DNA of 64,000 nucleotides from Paenibacillus sp. FSL R10-2782 (GCF_038592985.1 NZ_CP151951.1:1913001-1977000); one strand, 5' to 3'. Counted from the first letter of the stretch, positions 25,582 through 34,994 are shown. The notes: generated from the sequence alone by a model not told the origin. Numbers and translations: made by a program.

Positions 25582-26802
25582 TTACCTGAAATCAGGCGCA
25601 GGCTTACGATCGTAGAGCTTCATACGTACCCAGAATATGTTGACGATCAGCAGGACACCTGACATAATGAATAGTCCTTCGATGCCGATAAATCCGGACA
25701 GCACCCCGCCAATGACAGCGCCCAGCATATTCCCCAGTGCCAGCGAGCTGGTATTGAAGCCGAACGAACGGCTTTCCATGCCTTCCGGTGTATACGTGCG
25801 AATCAGCGCATTAACGCTCGGCAGCAGACCGCCCATAAACACGCCCATGAAAAAACGAATCGTGGCGAGCTGCCACACCTGATTGACAAAAGCTTGCGGA
25901 ATGAGCATAAGTGCTGTTCCAAGCAGAGCGAGGGTCAAAATGCGGTGTGCCCCGATCTTGTCACTCAATCTTCCAAGCAGCGGCGCGGCGACCATATTGG
26001 ATACGCCGGTAATAGCTGTAACAAAGCCAGCAATGAGCGCAATTCCTTCTGCAGACCCATACAGCTTTTGCACATATAACGGCAACAAAGATACCGTACT
26101 GATCATGGCAAACTGGAGCAGGAACGTTACGGTAAACAGAGCCGGAAGCTGGGGCGTATGGCTTAGCTCCTTTAATCCGGCAAGAACCGAAATTTGAGGT
26201 ATTCGTGCAGCTTCGGCTTTGCTGAAATCTTCCTTAACCAGAAGCATTGCGATGAGAGAGGCTACAAGAATAAGAGCGCCTGTAATGTAGAAGATCGGTC
26301 TGAATCCAACCCAGTCAGCCAAAAAACCGCCCATTAGAGGGCCGAGAATCGTACCCGCCATCTGACCGGATTGCATAATCCCCATAGCGAAACCGGTCCG
26401 TTCTTTGGGTGTGGTACCCGACACCAGAGAAATCGAAGCTGGATTGAAGCCCGAAATCGTACCATTCAGCAGACGAAGCGCCAACAATTGCCACGGATGG
26501 GTGACCAAACCCATGCAGCCGATCACCAGAGCCATACCGAAACCCGAGCGAAGCAGCATTGCTTTGCGCCCATATCGGTCAGCCAGCTTGCCCCATAGAG
26601 GCTGGAACATAAATGAAGTCAAAAAGTTTGCGGCAAAAATAACTCCGGCCCACAGCCCGATATCATGTTCTCCCTTCACATGAAGGTCTTGAGCCAGATA
26701 GAGGGCGAGGAATGGAGTAATCATCGTAATACCCGCATTGACCAGAAACTGACCGAACCAAAGCACAATGAGATTGACTTTCCACGTCTCCCACGTTTTC
26801 AA
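25582..26802 (-). CDS. MFS multidrug efflux transporter (MdtG/TetA-like)
   Basis: 406 residues with about twelve hydrophobic segments. Motif A of the drug/H+ antiporters is present between helices 2 and 3 (GKLADRYGRKAMLL), with its second-half counterpart GRLSDKIGAHRIL. A motif C-like GQMAGTILGPLMGGFLAD lies in helix 5. Proton-driven export is inferred; the substrate is not. The start is TTG 26802, eight bases after AAAGGAAGTG. It is divergent from hemE. Confidence 0.88.
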   Translation of the reverse strand: MKTWETWKVNLIVLWFGQFLVNAGITMITPFLALYLAQDLHVKGEHDIGLWAGVIFAANFLTSFMFQPLWGKLADRYGRKAMLLRSGFGMALVIGCMGLVTHPWQLLALRLLNGTISGFNPASISLVSGTTPKERTGFAMGIMQSGQMAGTILGPLMGGFLADWVGFRPIFYITGALILVASLIAMLLVKEDFSKAEAARIPQISVLAGLKELSHTPQLPALFTVTFLLQFAMISTVSLLPLYVQKLYGSAEGIALIAGFVTAITGVSNMVAAPLLGRLSDKIGAHRILTLALLGTALMLIPQAFVNQVWQLATIRFFMGVFMGGLLPSVNALIRTYTPEGMESRSFGFNTSSLALGNMLGAVIGGVLSGFIGIEGLFIMSGVLLIVNIFWVRMKLYDRKPAPDFR

Positions 26803-26963
26803 TGTGCTTTCACTTCCTTTCTGTCATTTCTTGCTGATGCAAAACTACTTATTCATGTAGAACTTCCCGGAGCTTTAAAAAAGCCATTTCTTTAGTATAG
26901 CACATTTCATTGAAACTTTATCCAAATGTCATGGGTTTGTCATGGATTGTCCGCCAGCGGCGG

Positions 26964-26992
26964 TTGTTACGACTCCTGAAAAAGGGCATAAT
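26964..26992 (+). promoter_or_regulatory. Promoter of hemEHY
   Basis: TTGTTA (26964-26969), a 17-bp spacer, then CATAAT (26987-26992). A CCGCC/GGCGG inverted repeat lies just upstream. Confidence 0.6.
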
Positions 26993-27031
26993 AAAAAATA
27001 GTAGTTACGATTCGAACTGGAGGCTGAAGTC

Positions 27032-28078
27032 ATGACCTACAACGATACCTTTATCCGCGCCTGCCGCAAGCAGGCTGTGGATCATATTCCCGTATGGTAC
27101 ATGCGGCAGGCCGGAAGGTATGATCCTGAATATCGCAAAATTAAAGAGAAATACACGTTGCTTGAAATTTGTCGTCAGCCCGAGCTGGCCGCAGAAGTGA
27201 CCTTAATGCCCGTACGCAAGCTCGGGGTGGACGCTGCTATTTTATATTCTGATATTATGAATCCGGTAGCCTCGCTGGGGGTTGATTTTGATATTGTCAA
27301 AAATATTGGTCCGGTTATTGAACATCCGATTCGTACAGCGGCGGACGTGGACAAGCTGCGCCCGATTGATGTAGAACGAGATCTGGGCCATATTTTGGAA
27401 ACGATCCGTATTTTAGACCGTGAGCTGGAAGTACCGCTGATTACGTTCGCCGGAGCTCCTTTTACAATTGCTAGTTATTTAATAGAAGGCAGACCGTCCA
27501 AGGGATATATCCGCACTAAGGCCATGATGTACGGAGAGCCTGAATTATGGCGTCGGCTGATGGACAAGCTTGGAGACATGGTTATTACATACGTGCGTGC
27601 CCATATCGCTAACGGTGGCAAGGCATTTCAACTGTTTGACAGCTGGGTAGGGGCGCTTTCGCCTCGTGATTTCCAAACGTTTGTGTTGCCGACGATTACA
27701 CGTATTTTCCATGAGCTGTCCGATCTGGACGTACCGAAAATTTATTTTCCAGGTGTAAGCTCGGGTGAGTTGCTTCCGCTGCTGGGCGGGATAAAAGCCG
27801 ATGTGATCGGACTGGACTGGCGGGTGAGTATACCTGAAGGACGCCGTCGTTTGGGTAATGCTTTTGGTGTGCAGGGAAATCTGGACCCTTATGTGCTCAC
27901 AGCGCCGATAGATGTAATTAAACAGTATGCGAAAACGATTGTGGATGAAGGAATTTTGGAGCCAGGATATATTTTTAATCTGGGTCATGGTTTATTTCCA
28001 GAGGCTTCGTTAGATAAGCTGAGAGAGCTTACAGAGTATGTGCACGAGTATTCCCGATCCGTTTTGACAAAAAAGTAA
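27032..28078 (+). CDS. hemE: Uroporphyrinogen decarboxylase
   Basis: 348 residues. It decarboxylates the four acetate side chains of uroporphyrinogen III to give coproporphyrinogen III in the cytoplasm. Family marks are the N-terminal signature PVWYMRQAGRYDPEYR, the later FAGAPFTIASYLIEGRPSKGY, the catalytic-pocket FDSWVGALS and the C-terminal NLGHGLFPEASLD. ATG 27032 follows GGAGG. It is the first gene of hemEHY, followed by hemH after 31 bp, the arrangement known in Bacillus. Confidence 0.97.
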   Translation: MTYNDTFIRACRKQAVDHIPVWYMRQAGRYDPEYRKIKEKYTLLEICRQPELAAEVTLMPVRKLGVDAAILYSDIMNPVASLGVDFDIVKNIGPVIEHPIRTAADVDKLRPIDVERDLGHILETIRILDRELEVPLITFAGAPFTIASYLIEGRPSKGYIRTKAMMYGEPELWRRLMDKLGDMVITYVRAHIANGGKAFQLFDSWVGALSPRDFQTFVLPTITRIFHELSDLDVPKIYFPGVSSGELLPLLGGIKADVIGLDWRVSIPEGRRRLGNAFGVQGNLDPYVLTAPIDVIKQYAKTIVDEGILEPGYIFNLGHGLFPEASLDKLRELTEYVHEYSRSVLTKK

Positions 28079-28109
28079 TCAATCCAAAATGTTAAGAGGT
28101 GTTGTGCTG

Positions 28110-29051
28110 ATGAAAACCAAAGTGGGTGTACTGGTTATGTCCTACGGGACACCGGAAAGTTTGGATCAGGTGGAAGCCTATTATACGCATATTCGTCGTG
28201 GTAACCCTCCTTCCCCGGAGCAATTGAAAGAATTAAAGGACCGTTATGAAGCTATTGTGGGCGGTGTATTCCCGCTACGTCAAAATACGGATCGTCAGGT
28301 TCAAAATCTGCAAGAAACCTTAAATCGGGAAAATCGTAATCCAGATATTGAATTTATCTGCTATCAAGGACTCAAACATGCCAAGCCGTTCATCGAGGAT
28401 GGCGTGGAGGCTATGGTGCAGGAAGGTATCCATACAGCGGTAGGTGTCGTACTGGCTCCGCATTATTCCGTGATGAGTGTAGGCACTTATATCAAGCGCG
28501 CACAGGCCAAGGCACAGGAATTGGATCTGGCTATATCGTTTGTGGAGAGCTATCATCTTCATCCAAAGCTGATCAAGACGTTAACTGAGCGTGTGAATAC
28601 AAAACTGGCGCTTTTCGAAGAGGCAGGGGCGAATCGAGAAGAGGTACGTGTATTGTTCAGTGCGCACAGCTTGCCTGAGCGGATTTTGGCGATGGGTGAT
28701 CCTTATGTAGAGCAATTGATGGCTACTTCGCAAGCAATTGCGGATAAGGCAGGAATTACCAACTGGCAGTTTACGTGGCAAAGTGCAGGCCGAACAGCAG
28801 AGCCTTGGCTCGGCCCTGACATCCTGGATACCATGCATAGTCTCAAGGAAGACCAGGTTGAATATGTGCTGGCTGCGCCAGTCGGCTTCGTTTCCGATCA
28901 TCTGGAAGTACTGTACGATCTGGATATTGAGGGGCAGGCTTTGGCGAAAGAACTGGATATGCGTTTCCAGCGGATTGATTCGCTTAACAGTGATCCATTG
29001 TACATGGAGACGCTTAGCGATGTCATCATAGACCAATGGAAAAAGGAATGA
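28110..29051 (+). CDS. hemH: Ferrochelatase, coproporphyrin-type (CpfC/HemH)
   Basis: 313 residues. It inserts ferrous iron into the porphyrin ring. In Gram-positives of this type the substrate is coproporphyrin III. The metal site residues are His186 in FSAHSLPER and Glu265 in FVSDHLEVLYDLD, and the start reads KVGVLVMSYGTPES. I begin at ATG 28110, ten bases after AAGAGG, not at the upstream ATG 28089. It lies between hemE and hemY, with a seven-base gap to hemY. Confidence 0.96.
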   Translation: MKTKVGVLVMSYGTPESLDQVEAYYTHIRRGNPPSPEQLKELKDRYEAIVGGVFPLRQNTDRQVQNLQETLNRENRNPDIEFICYQGLKHAKPFIEDGVEAMVQEGIHTAVGVVLAPHYSVMSVGTYIKRAQAKAQELDLAISFVESYHLHPKLIKTLTERVNTKLALFEEAGANREEVRVLFSAHSLPERILAMGDPYVEQLMATSQAIADKAGITNWQFTWQSAGRTAEPWLGPDILDTMHSLKEDQVEYVLAAPVGFVSDHLEVLYDLDIEGQALAKELDMRFQRIDSLNSDPLYMETLSDVIIDQWKKE

Positions 29052-29058
29052 GGACATA

Positions 29059-30504
29059 ATGGAGCAAAAATTACGCAACATTGTGATTGTAGGCGGAGGA
29101 TTGACCGGACTGAGCGCAGCTTTTTATACACGTAAAATGTACAAAGAAGCAGGCTACACACCACGGATTACGTTGGTGGAGAAGGCCCCGGTGCTGGGCG
29201 GGAAAATCGAAACGTTGCATAAAGACGGGTTTGTGATTGAAAAAGGGCCCGATTCCTTTCTGGCCCGTAAAACGGCTATGATCGATCTGGCGAAAGAGCT
29301 GGAGCTGGATCATGAGCTGGTAAGCACAAATCCTGAGGCAAAAAAAACATACATTTTGCATGAAGGACAGCTTCATCCGATGCCCCCCGGCCTGGTACTG
29401 GGGATTCCGACGGAGCTGAAACCGTTTCTGCAAAGCGGATTGATCTCGTTGGGCGGCAAGCTGCGGGCCATGATGGATTTTGTTATTCAACCCCGTCGTG
29501 TACCGGGGGATGAAGCCTTGGGTGATTTTATTGAACGCCGATTGGGCAAAGAAGTGCTGGAGAATGTAACCGAGCCGCTGCTGGCTGGCATATATGCTGC
29601 CAATATGAAGACGCTGAGCTTGCAAGCGACCTTCCCGCAATTTGCTGAAGTAGAGCAGCAATATGGGAGCCTCATTCACGGGATGATGACCGGAAGGAAG
29701 CCGGCAGAGACGCATACAGGTACGAAAAAAAGCGCCTTCTTGACCTTCCGTCAAGGGCTGCAAAGTTTGGTGCATGCGTTGCTGAATGATTTGCATGACT
29801 GTGATTTGCGCACGGGAATTGCTGTTACCGAATTCACAAAGACAGCAGACGGTGAAGGAAGCGTCTACCATGTTGTACTGGATAATGGGGAGACGTTGGA
29901 GGCGGACGATCTATTTGTCACGACTCCAAATTTTGCCGCTGCGCCGCTGTTGCGGGGACATGTGAATGTGGCAGCACTGGAAGCCGTTAATTATGTGTCC
30001 GTGGCAAATGTGGTCATGGCCTTTAATAAAAAAGACATCGAGAATGTCTTTGATGGTTCCGGTTTTCTGGTTCCGCGTAAAGAGGGACGCAGTGTGACGG
30101 CATGTACGTGGACGTCCGCTAAGTGGCTACATACCAGTCCAGACGATAAGGTACTGCTGCGCTGCTACGTGGGGCGTGCCGGAGCCGAAGAAACAGTAGA
30201 GCTACCCGATGATGGACTGACTGCGCTGGTACGCAAGGATTTGCAGGACATGATGGGCGTTACGGCGACTCCTCTATTTACGGAAATTACCCGTCTTCGC
30301 CACTCCATGCCGCAATATCCGGTAGGACACCCGCAGGCTATTGCTGATCTGCGTGAAGAACTGCGTACAACGATGCCGGGAGTGTATGTTTTGGGTGCTG
30401 GCTATGATGCCATCGGCTTGCCGGATTGTATCCGCCAAGCCAAGGAATGGGCCTCTGTCGCCGTCCAAGCTGCGGAACGGGAAGCGGTCGAGGTACAGGT
30501 ATAA
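29059..30504 (+). CDS. hemY: Coproporphyrinogen III / protoporphyrinogen oxidase (CgoX/HemY)
   Basis: 481 residues. The FAD-binding Rossmann loop IVIVGGGLTGLSAAFYTRK is at ~8-26, followed by ITLVEKAPVLGGKIETLHKDGFVIEKGPDSFL. The C-terminus has HPQAIADLREEL and the FAD-contact VYVLGAGYDAIGLPDCI. In Firmicutes of this type it oxidises coproporphyrinogen III to coproporphyrin III, feeding HemH. ATG 29059 follows GAGGACATA. Last gene of hemEHY; a terminator follows. Confidence 0.95.
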   Translation: MEQKLRNIVIVGGGLTGLSAAFYTRKMYKEAGYTPRITLVEKAPVLGGKIETLHKDGFVIEKGPDSFLARKTAMIDLAKELELDHELVSTNPEAKKTYILHEGQLHPMPPGLVLGIPTELKPFLQSGLISLGGKLRAMMDFVIQPRRVPGDEALGDFIERRLGKEVLENVTEPLLAGIYAANMKTLSLQATFPQFAEVEQQYGSLIHGMMTGRKPAETHTGTKKSAFLTFRQGLQSLVHALLNDLHDCDLRTGIAVTEFTKTADGEGSVYHVVLDNGETLEADDLFVTTPNFAAAPLLRGHVNVAALEAVNYVSVANVVMAFNKKDIENVFDGSGFLVPRKEGRSVTACTWTSAKWLHTSPDDKVLLRCYVGRAGAEETVELPDDGLTALVRKDLQDMMGVTATPLFTEITRLRHSMPQYPVGHPQAIADLREELRTTMPGVYVLGAGYDAIGLPDCIRQAKEWASVAVQAAEREAVEVQV

Positions 30505-30531
30505 TTAAATGAATGGAGCTACTTGAATAAC

Positions 30532-30568
30532 GAACCCTTCGCGATCCCAAGCGAGGGGTTCTATTTAT
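30532..30568 (+). terminator. Terminator of hemEHY
   Basis: GAACCCTTCGC / GCGAGGGGTTC stem, then TATTTAT. Confidence 0.7.
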
Positions 30569-30659
30569 ACCGAAATTTGATATATAATGGAGAGGGTGTC
30601 AAAATCGCCGGATCATTCAAGAATGTAATGCATATGCAATAGCATAGAAGGAGTGAAGA

Positions 30660-32147
30660 ATGTACCCTCCCAGATCACAGAAAAATGAAGGTCGAAAGAA
30701 AGCAAGGAAGCGAAAAATAGGCAAGGCCTGGATTATTACAAATCTTGTCCTGCTGCTTATGATCGTAGGTCTTTTTGGATATTATTACATATTTGAACAC
30801 AGGGAGAGCAGCTCTCTTGTGGAAAACGCCGGACTATTGCAACAGGAGAACAAGGCCAAAACGGATTCTGCGGGTGGAGGACAGTCTTCTAGTCCGATAA
30901 GGGAGAACGTTACAGCCGTTTCAAATGAACAACTGGACAATAACCCCAATGGCGACGAACAAGCTGCTGACGATAAAACGGAGCATCCTTCTGATACTAC
31001 TAAAGACACAGCCCGCCCGCCCGCGACAACGTCTGACACAAATGTTGCCGAAGGCAACTCGTCAGAATCAGGAGAATCTTCGGAGAACACTGGGCAATCA
31101 CCGGACAGATCTTCAAATAAGGATGTATCGAACAGTGGAAATTCTACTGACCCCAACGAATCGGAGCAGGGAAAGAACGTGGCATCGGATGGAACAGCTT
31201 CACAGACAGTCACCCTCCATTTTGTAGGGGATGTGCAGTTTTCCGGTAAGGTTGAGCAGCGGTTGGAAAAGAACGGATTTGATTTTCCATATCAATATCT
31301 CGGAAATCTGTTTCGCAAGGACGATCTGACGATAGCCAATCTGGAAACGCCGGTTACAAACGGGGGCGTGGGTGCGTTGAATAAAACGTATGTTTATAAG
31401 TCATCTCCCAAGGCGTTGACTGCGTTGGCTGCGGCAGGGATAGACGCTGTAAATTTGGCCAACAATCATATTTTGGATCAGGGCACAGCGGGATTACTGG
31501 ATACGCTGAAATATTTGAAAGAAAATGATATAGCGTATACCGGAGCCGGACGCAATGCAAAAGAAGCGTATGCTCCGCACTATTTGGAACGTAAAGGGTT
31601 TAAAATTGCGTTGTTGGGGGCTACACGGGTTATGCCCGAGGCCCACTGGAATGCAGGCACCAAGCAGCCCGGTGTTGCAGGAGCCTACGATTCGACTGCA
31701 ATCGTGAAGTCGATTCGCGAGGCGCGCAAGCAGGCTGATTTGGTTATTGTCATTGCCCATTGGGGCAAGGAGCGCGTGACTGTATTGGAGCCTCATCAAA
31801 CCGAGCTATCGCACGCTTTTATTGATGCAGGGGCAGATCTCGTAATTGGAGGTCATCCGCATGTGCTACAGGGGATGGAGCAGTATAAAGGCAAATGGAT
31901 TGCATACAGCACAGGTAATTTTATTTTTTCTAAATCTACAGTACCAGCCACCTGGGATACAGCGATATTTCAGGCAACCTGTACCCGGGCCGGGGCTTGC
32001 AGCATGAAGCTGACTCCTTACCGGGCGGAACTGGGTCAACCAGTTCCGATGAAGGATGCGGAGGCCAGCAAAATTTTGCAAGGAGTAGCGGCGATGTCAC
32101 CGGCTAATGTTTCAGTAGGCGCAGACGGAACAGTAACCGCCCGATAA
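30660..32147 (+). CDS. CapA family protein (poly-gamma-glutamate-synthesis-type metallophosphatase fold)
   Basis: 495 residues. A basic start (residues 1-22) and one membrane helix (~23-45) anchor the protein. A long disordered linker rich in Ser, Thr, Asn, Asp and Glu (~50-178) follows. The C-terminal CapA domain (~180-480) has VTLHFVGDVQFSG, NLANNHILDQG, VIVIAHWGKE and VIGGHPHVLQGME, the metal-site motifs of this calcineurin-like fold. Its reaction is not known. PgsA/CapA takes part in poly-glutamate export in other species, but pgsBC are not here. ATG follows AGAAGGAG. The GDPD gene follows 73 bp later. Confidence 0.85.
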   Translation: MYPPRSQKNEGRKKARKRKIGKAWIITNLVLLLMIVGLFGYYYIFEHRESSSLVENAGLLQQENKAKTDSAGGGQSSSPIRENVTAVSNEQLDNNPNGDEQAADDKTEHPSDTTKDTARPPATTSDTNVAEGNSSESGESSENTGQSPDRSSNKDVSNSGNSTDPNESEQGKNVASDGTASQTVTLHFVGDVQFSGKVEQRLEKNGFDFPYQYLGNLFRKDDLTIANLETPVTNGGVGALNKTYVYKSSPKALTALAAAGIDAVNLANNHILDQGTAGLLDTLKYLKENDIAYTGAGRNAKEAYAPHYLERKGFKIALLGATRVMPEAHWNAGTKQPGVAGAYDSTAIVKSIREARKQADLVIVIAHWGKERVTVLEPHQTELSHAFIDAGADLVIGGHPHVLQGMEQYKGKWIAYSTGNFIFSKSTVPATWDTAIFQATCTRAGACSMKLTPYRAELGQPVPMKDAEASKILQGVAAMSPANVSVGADGTVTAR

Positions 32148-32220
32148 TTGTGAAGAAAAGCTTTTACACGAGGCTGGTCTGTATGGAGGCTACCACTTGG
32201 GATGGAGAGGGATAACCGGA

Positions 32221-32994
32221 ATGGATCATTTGTGCGTGGCTCACCGTGGTTTTTCAGGAATTGCTCCCGAGAACACGTTGGCGGCCTTTAAGCTTGCGAT
32301 CGATCAGCCGTTTGTGCGCTGGATTGAGCTGGATGTGCAATTGTCGAAGGACGGCGTTCCGGTGGTCATTCATGATTTCACGCTGGAACGCACGACCAAC
32401 GGCACAGGTAAAGTAAAGGATACGGACTGGAACGAGCTGAAGTGTCTGGATGCAGGTGGCTGGAAAGGTGTGGAATACCAAGGAGAAAGGATTCCTGCTC
32501 TCGCACAGGTGCTGGATTTGTGTCGTGGCCGCGTATCGCTCAATATTGAGCTAAAAACCGCAGGGGATATGTATCCGGGGCTGGAGAAGGCCGTACTCCG
32601 TGAAATTGTGGCGCGGGATATGGAGAATGAGGTGGTATTGACCTCTTTTGAGCGTTCGGCTTTACGTCGGGCCAAAGAGCTGGCGCCAGGTATCCGTACC
32701 GGACTGATTATCGATGCTCGTCCGGATGATCTGACAAAGCAGCTGGAAGGACTGCAATGCTCTTTTCTATCCATGGGCTACCCGCGTTTGGATCGAAAGC
32801 TGATGAAAGACTTGACCGGACGCGGTATCACTGTCATGGCGTGGACGGTGGATGACCGCAGCATAATGCGAAGATTGGCCTCGTTGCATCCTGAATTGAT
32901 GATTTGTACCAATTGGCCGGATCGCTGGGAGCAGGTTTTTTTGCATTCCAAGCATCGGATGTGGCACTATATACGTAATCTATTTATTAAATAA
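32221..32994 (+). CDS. Glycerophosphodiester phosphodiesterase (GDPD)
   Basis: 257 residues, no signal peptide, so cytoplasmic. The GDPD core is complete: AHRGFSGIAPENTLAAF (His and the PENT loop), WIELDVQLSKDGVPVVIHD (metal Glu-Asp and catalytic His), and NIELKTAG. It hydrolyses glycerophosphodiesters to glycerol-3-phosphate. I start at ATG 32221, after GAGAGGG; a TTG at 32197 has no site. It lies between the CapA gene and the FAH-family gene in the same direction, probably one transcript. Confidence 0.9.
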   Translation: MDHLCVAHRGFSGIAPENTLAAFKLAIDQPFVRWIELDVQLSKDGVPVVIHDFTLERTTNGTGKVKDTDWNELKCLDAGGWKGVEYQGERIPALAQVLDLCRGRVSLNIELKTAGDMYPGLEKAVLREIVARDMENEVVLTSFERSALRRAKELAPGIRTGLIIDARPDDLTKQLEGLQCSFLSMGYPRLDRKLMKDLTGRGITVMAWTVDDRSIMRRLASLHPELMICTNWPDRWEQVFLHSKHRMWHYIRNLFIK

Positions 32995-33029
32995 TTGGAC
33001 TACACATGAGGGAAGGGTGACGGGGCGTA

Positions 33030-33653
33030 ATGAACGTGGAAATTCGTAATGTTTACTGTGTCGGGCGCAATTATAAGCTGCATGCCGAGGAACTGGGAAA
33101 TGAGGTTCCTACAGAACCGATGATTTTTTTAAAGCCTTCCCATGCGGTAGTACCGCTGGATGGAGAAACACTGGAGCTTCCTAAAGATCAAGGAGACATT
33201 CACTATGAGGTAGAGCTGGTTGTGGCGGTAGGCCGTAATTACGAACCGGGCATGTCTGCGGAAATGATTCTGAATGCATTTGCCTTTGGTATTGATTTTA
33301 CCCTGCGTGATGTACAAAGCGTGCTCAAGAAAAAAGGTCATCCATGGACGGCGGCTAAAGGTTTCAAATTTTCTGCTCCCGTTACACCGTTCTTGCCTTT
33401 AGAAAAACTGGACACGCTGGAGCAGCAGGATTTTTCATTGCTCAAAAATGGACAGGAAGTACAGCGCGGCCATATCAAGGATATGATTTTTTCCATCGAG
33501 CATATCATTGACTACATAGGGAGCCATTATGGACTGGGTGAAGGCGATATTATTTTTACAGGCACTCCGGCAGGTGTAGGGCCTACAACAAGTGGAGATC
33601 GCTTCGAGCTATTTTGGGGAACTGACCGTCAAGGAAGCTGCACAATAGGTTAA
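33030..33653 (+). CDS. Fumarylacetoacetate hydrolase (FAH) family protein
   Basis: 207 residues, a compact FAH domain. Metal-binding acid residues lie in GDIHYEVELVVAVGRNY (the ExE pattern) and in FGIDFTLRDVQ. ILFTGTPAGV-type ending (IIFTGTPAGVGPTTSGD) and KGFKFSAPVTPF are also typical. Members act as acylpyruvases, oxaloacetate decarboxylases or hydrolases. The precise substrate cannot be read from sequence. ATG follows GGAAGGG. It is 35 bp from the GDPD gene. Confidence 0.88.
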   Translation: MNVEIRNVYCVGRNYKLHAEELGNEVPTEPMIFLKPSHAVVPLDGETLELPKDQGDIHYEVELVVAVGRNYEPGMSAEMILNAFAFGIDFTLRDVQSVLKKKGHPWTAAKGFKFSAPVTPFLPLEKLDTLEQQDFSLLKNGQEVQRGHIKDMIFSIEHIIDYIGSHYGLGEGDIIFTGTPAGVGPTTSGDRFELFWGTDRQGSCTIG

Positions 33654-33696
33654 GTTGATCCGTGTGATTGCATCAATTAAGTTGATTAAAAAGGGA

Positions 33697-33788
33697 GTTC
33701 TCTTGGCAGTTGGGCAGTATGGAGGGATTCCCACAGGCAAGAACGTAAGGGCCGTGTCCTGTGCCATATAGCATGGGACACGGCTTTT
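33697..33788 (+). other. Leader-like hairpin plus intrinsic terminator before the DUF92 gene
   Basis: A nested stem (GTTCT / AGAAC, TTGGC-like / GGCAA, TGGG / CCCA) spans 33697-33744. Six bases later a strong intrinsic terminator follows (GCCGTGTCC / GGGACACGGC, then TTTTAT, 33751-33788). The DUF92 start lies 81 bp further. The pair may simply end the FAH transcript, or be an aptamer-terminator leader for DUF92. Confidence 0.4.
33749..33788 (+). terminator. Intrinsic terminator after the FAH-family gene
   Basis: GGCCGTGTCC / GGGACACGGC stem with inner TGTGCCATATAGCA, then T4. Confidence 0.8.
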
Positions 33789-33868
33789 ATATAAGTGTAG
33801 AGCGTTGTACAATAAAATACGAACTGAAAAATGAAAAACGAGAGATTCATTCAAAGTGGGGGTATATC

Positions 33869-34675
33869 ATGGATTGGATCATCGGATTGCTTGGCGCTGG
33901 TATAGTGGCGGGAGCTGCTTTTTATAAAAAATCCTTAACCTTATCGGGCTTTGCGGCGGCTGTGCTGATGGGAATCGTGTATTATGGTGCAGGCAACCTG
34001 TTTTGGTTCGGGACCTTGCTTCTGTTCTTTATTACATCGACCTTGCTGTCGAGGTTCAAAAAGGAGCGCAAGGCAGAGCTTGAAAAATCATATGCCAAAA
34101 CCGGAAATCGGGATGCTGGTCAGGTATGGGCCAACGGGGGATTAGGTATGCTGTTATGCCTGGGCTATGCAATCTGGCCTCATGTTGCCTGGCAGTTGGC
34201 TTTTGTTGGCGTCATGGCTACAGTCACGTCGGATACGTGGGCAACGGAATTTGGCAGCCTGAGCCGCAAGCCGCCCCGCTCAATACTGAATGGCAAGGTG
34301 CTGGCACCTGGAACCTCGGGAGGTGTATCTGTTTTGGGGACAGCTGCGGCCTTGGCTGGGGGAGTGCTGATTGGAATAGGCGCATGGGTCTTTGGATACG
34401 CCATAGGAATGCCAGGCTTGTCGCTATGGCTGTGGGCACTGATCGGAGGGGTATCTGGTAGTGCTGGGGCCTTTGTCGATTCCTATCTTGGTGCTACAGT
34501 GCAAATGATGCGTTCCTGCATGGTTTGCGGCCGAGAAGTAGAGGTAGACTCGCACTGTGGACAACCGACGGTTGATGTGCGGGGCTGGCGTTGGATGAGC
34601 AATGATAGAGTGAATAGCATCAGTTCGATTTTCGGGGGGCTGGTCGCTCTGGCAGGCATTCTGTTTATACTCTAG
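33869..34675 (+). CDS. DUF92 integral membrane protein (TMEM19/VTE6-like)
   Basis: 268 residues, with six or so hydrophobic segments. Family marks are TSDTWATEFGSLSRKPPRSIL, GTSGGVSVLGTAAALAGG and VDSYLGATVQM. The related plant protein VTE6 is a phytyl-phosphate kinase, so a lipid-phosphate role is possible, but bacterial members are uncharacterised. A CxxC pair (MRSCMVCGREVEVDSHC) sits in the last loop. I chose ATG 33869 after GTGGGGG; a longer frame from 33761 would begin inside the terminator. The tetR remnant follows after 17 bp. Confidence 0.82.
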   Translation: MDWIIGLLGAGIVAGAAFYKKSLTLSGFAAAVLMGIVYYGAGNLFWFGTLLLFFITSTLLSRFKKERKAELEKSYAKTGNRDAGQVWANGGLGMLLCLGYAIWPHVAWQLAFVGVMATVTSDTWATEFGSLSRKPPRSILNGKVLAPGTSGGVSVLGTAAALAGGVLIGIGAWVFGYAIGMPGLSLWLWALIGGVSGSAGAFVDSYLGATVQMMRSCMVCGREVEVDSHCGQPTVDVRGWRWMSNDRVNSISSIFGGLVALAGILFIL

Positions 34676-34692
34676 TACAGGGAGGTGCGAAG

Positions 34693-34874
34693 ATGGGCGG
34701 TATACATGGAGATAAATATGAGGCCATTTTGGACGCCGCTTACACAGTCTTCGGCACCAAAGGCTTTTATGAAAGCAAAATTTCCGTGAATACGATGTGG
34801 ATCAGACGGCTGGATTTGCGGCTAACTTGTTTATGTACGGCTGTAAGGCCGGGAGCGGGATACGCAGACCGTGA
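34693..34874 (+). pseudogene. TetR-family regulator remnant with internal deletion and frameshift
   Basis: The first ~30 codons read KYEAILDAAYTVFGTKGFYESKIS, the start of a TetR DNA-binding domain, with a good GGGAGG site. The expected second helix and turn are missing. From 34782 the next frame reads FREYDVDQTAGFAANLFMYGCKAGSG and stops at 34872-34874. That looks like a TetR C-terminal helix. So most of the middle (roughly 120 codons) is deleted across a frame change. A terminator follows. It sits 17 bp after the DUF92 gene. The C-terminal match is inference. Confidence 0.65.
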
Positions 34875-34885
34875 TATTGTAAAGC

Positions 34886-34926
34886 CAGAAACCGTACTGA
34901 CTTCGTTCAGATTACGGTTTTTTTAA
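34886..34926 (+). terminator. Terminator after the tetR remnant
   Basis: AAACCGTA / TACGGTTT with inner CTGA / TTCAG, then T7. Confidence 0.75.
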
Positions 34927-34994
34927 TCATTTGGTGTGACTGTGTTAAAATAAACAAGATGCATCACAAAATAGGGGAAGAGTAGGGAATCCGT

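Noticed and set aside
33761..33868. Longer N-terminus for the DUF92 protein
   Set aside because: It begins within the terminator hairpin and lacks a ribosome site; the ATG at 33869 has one.
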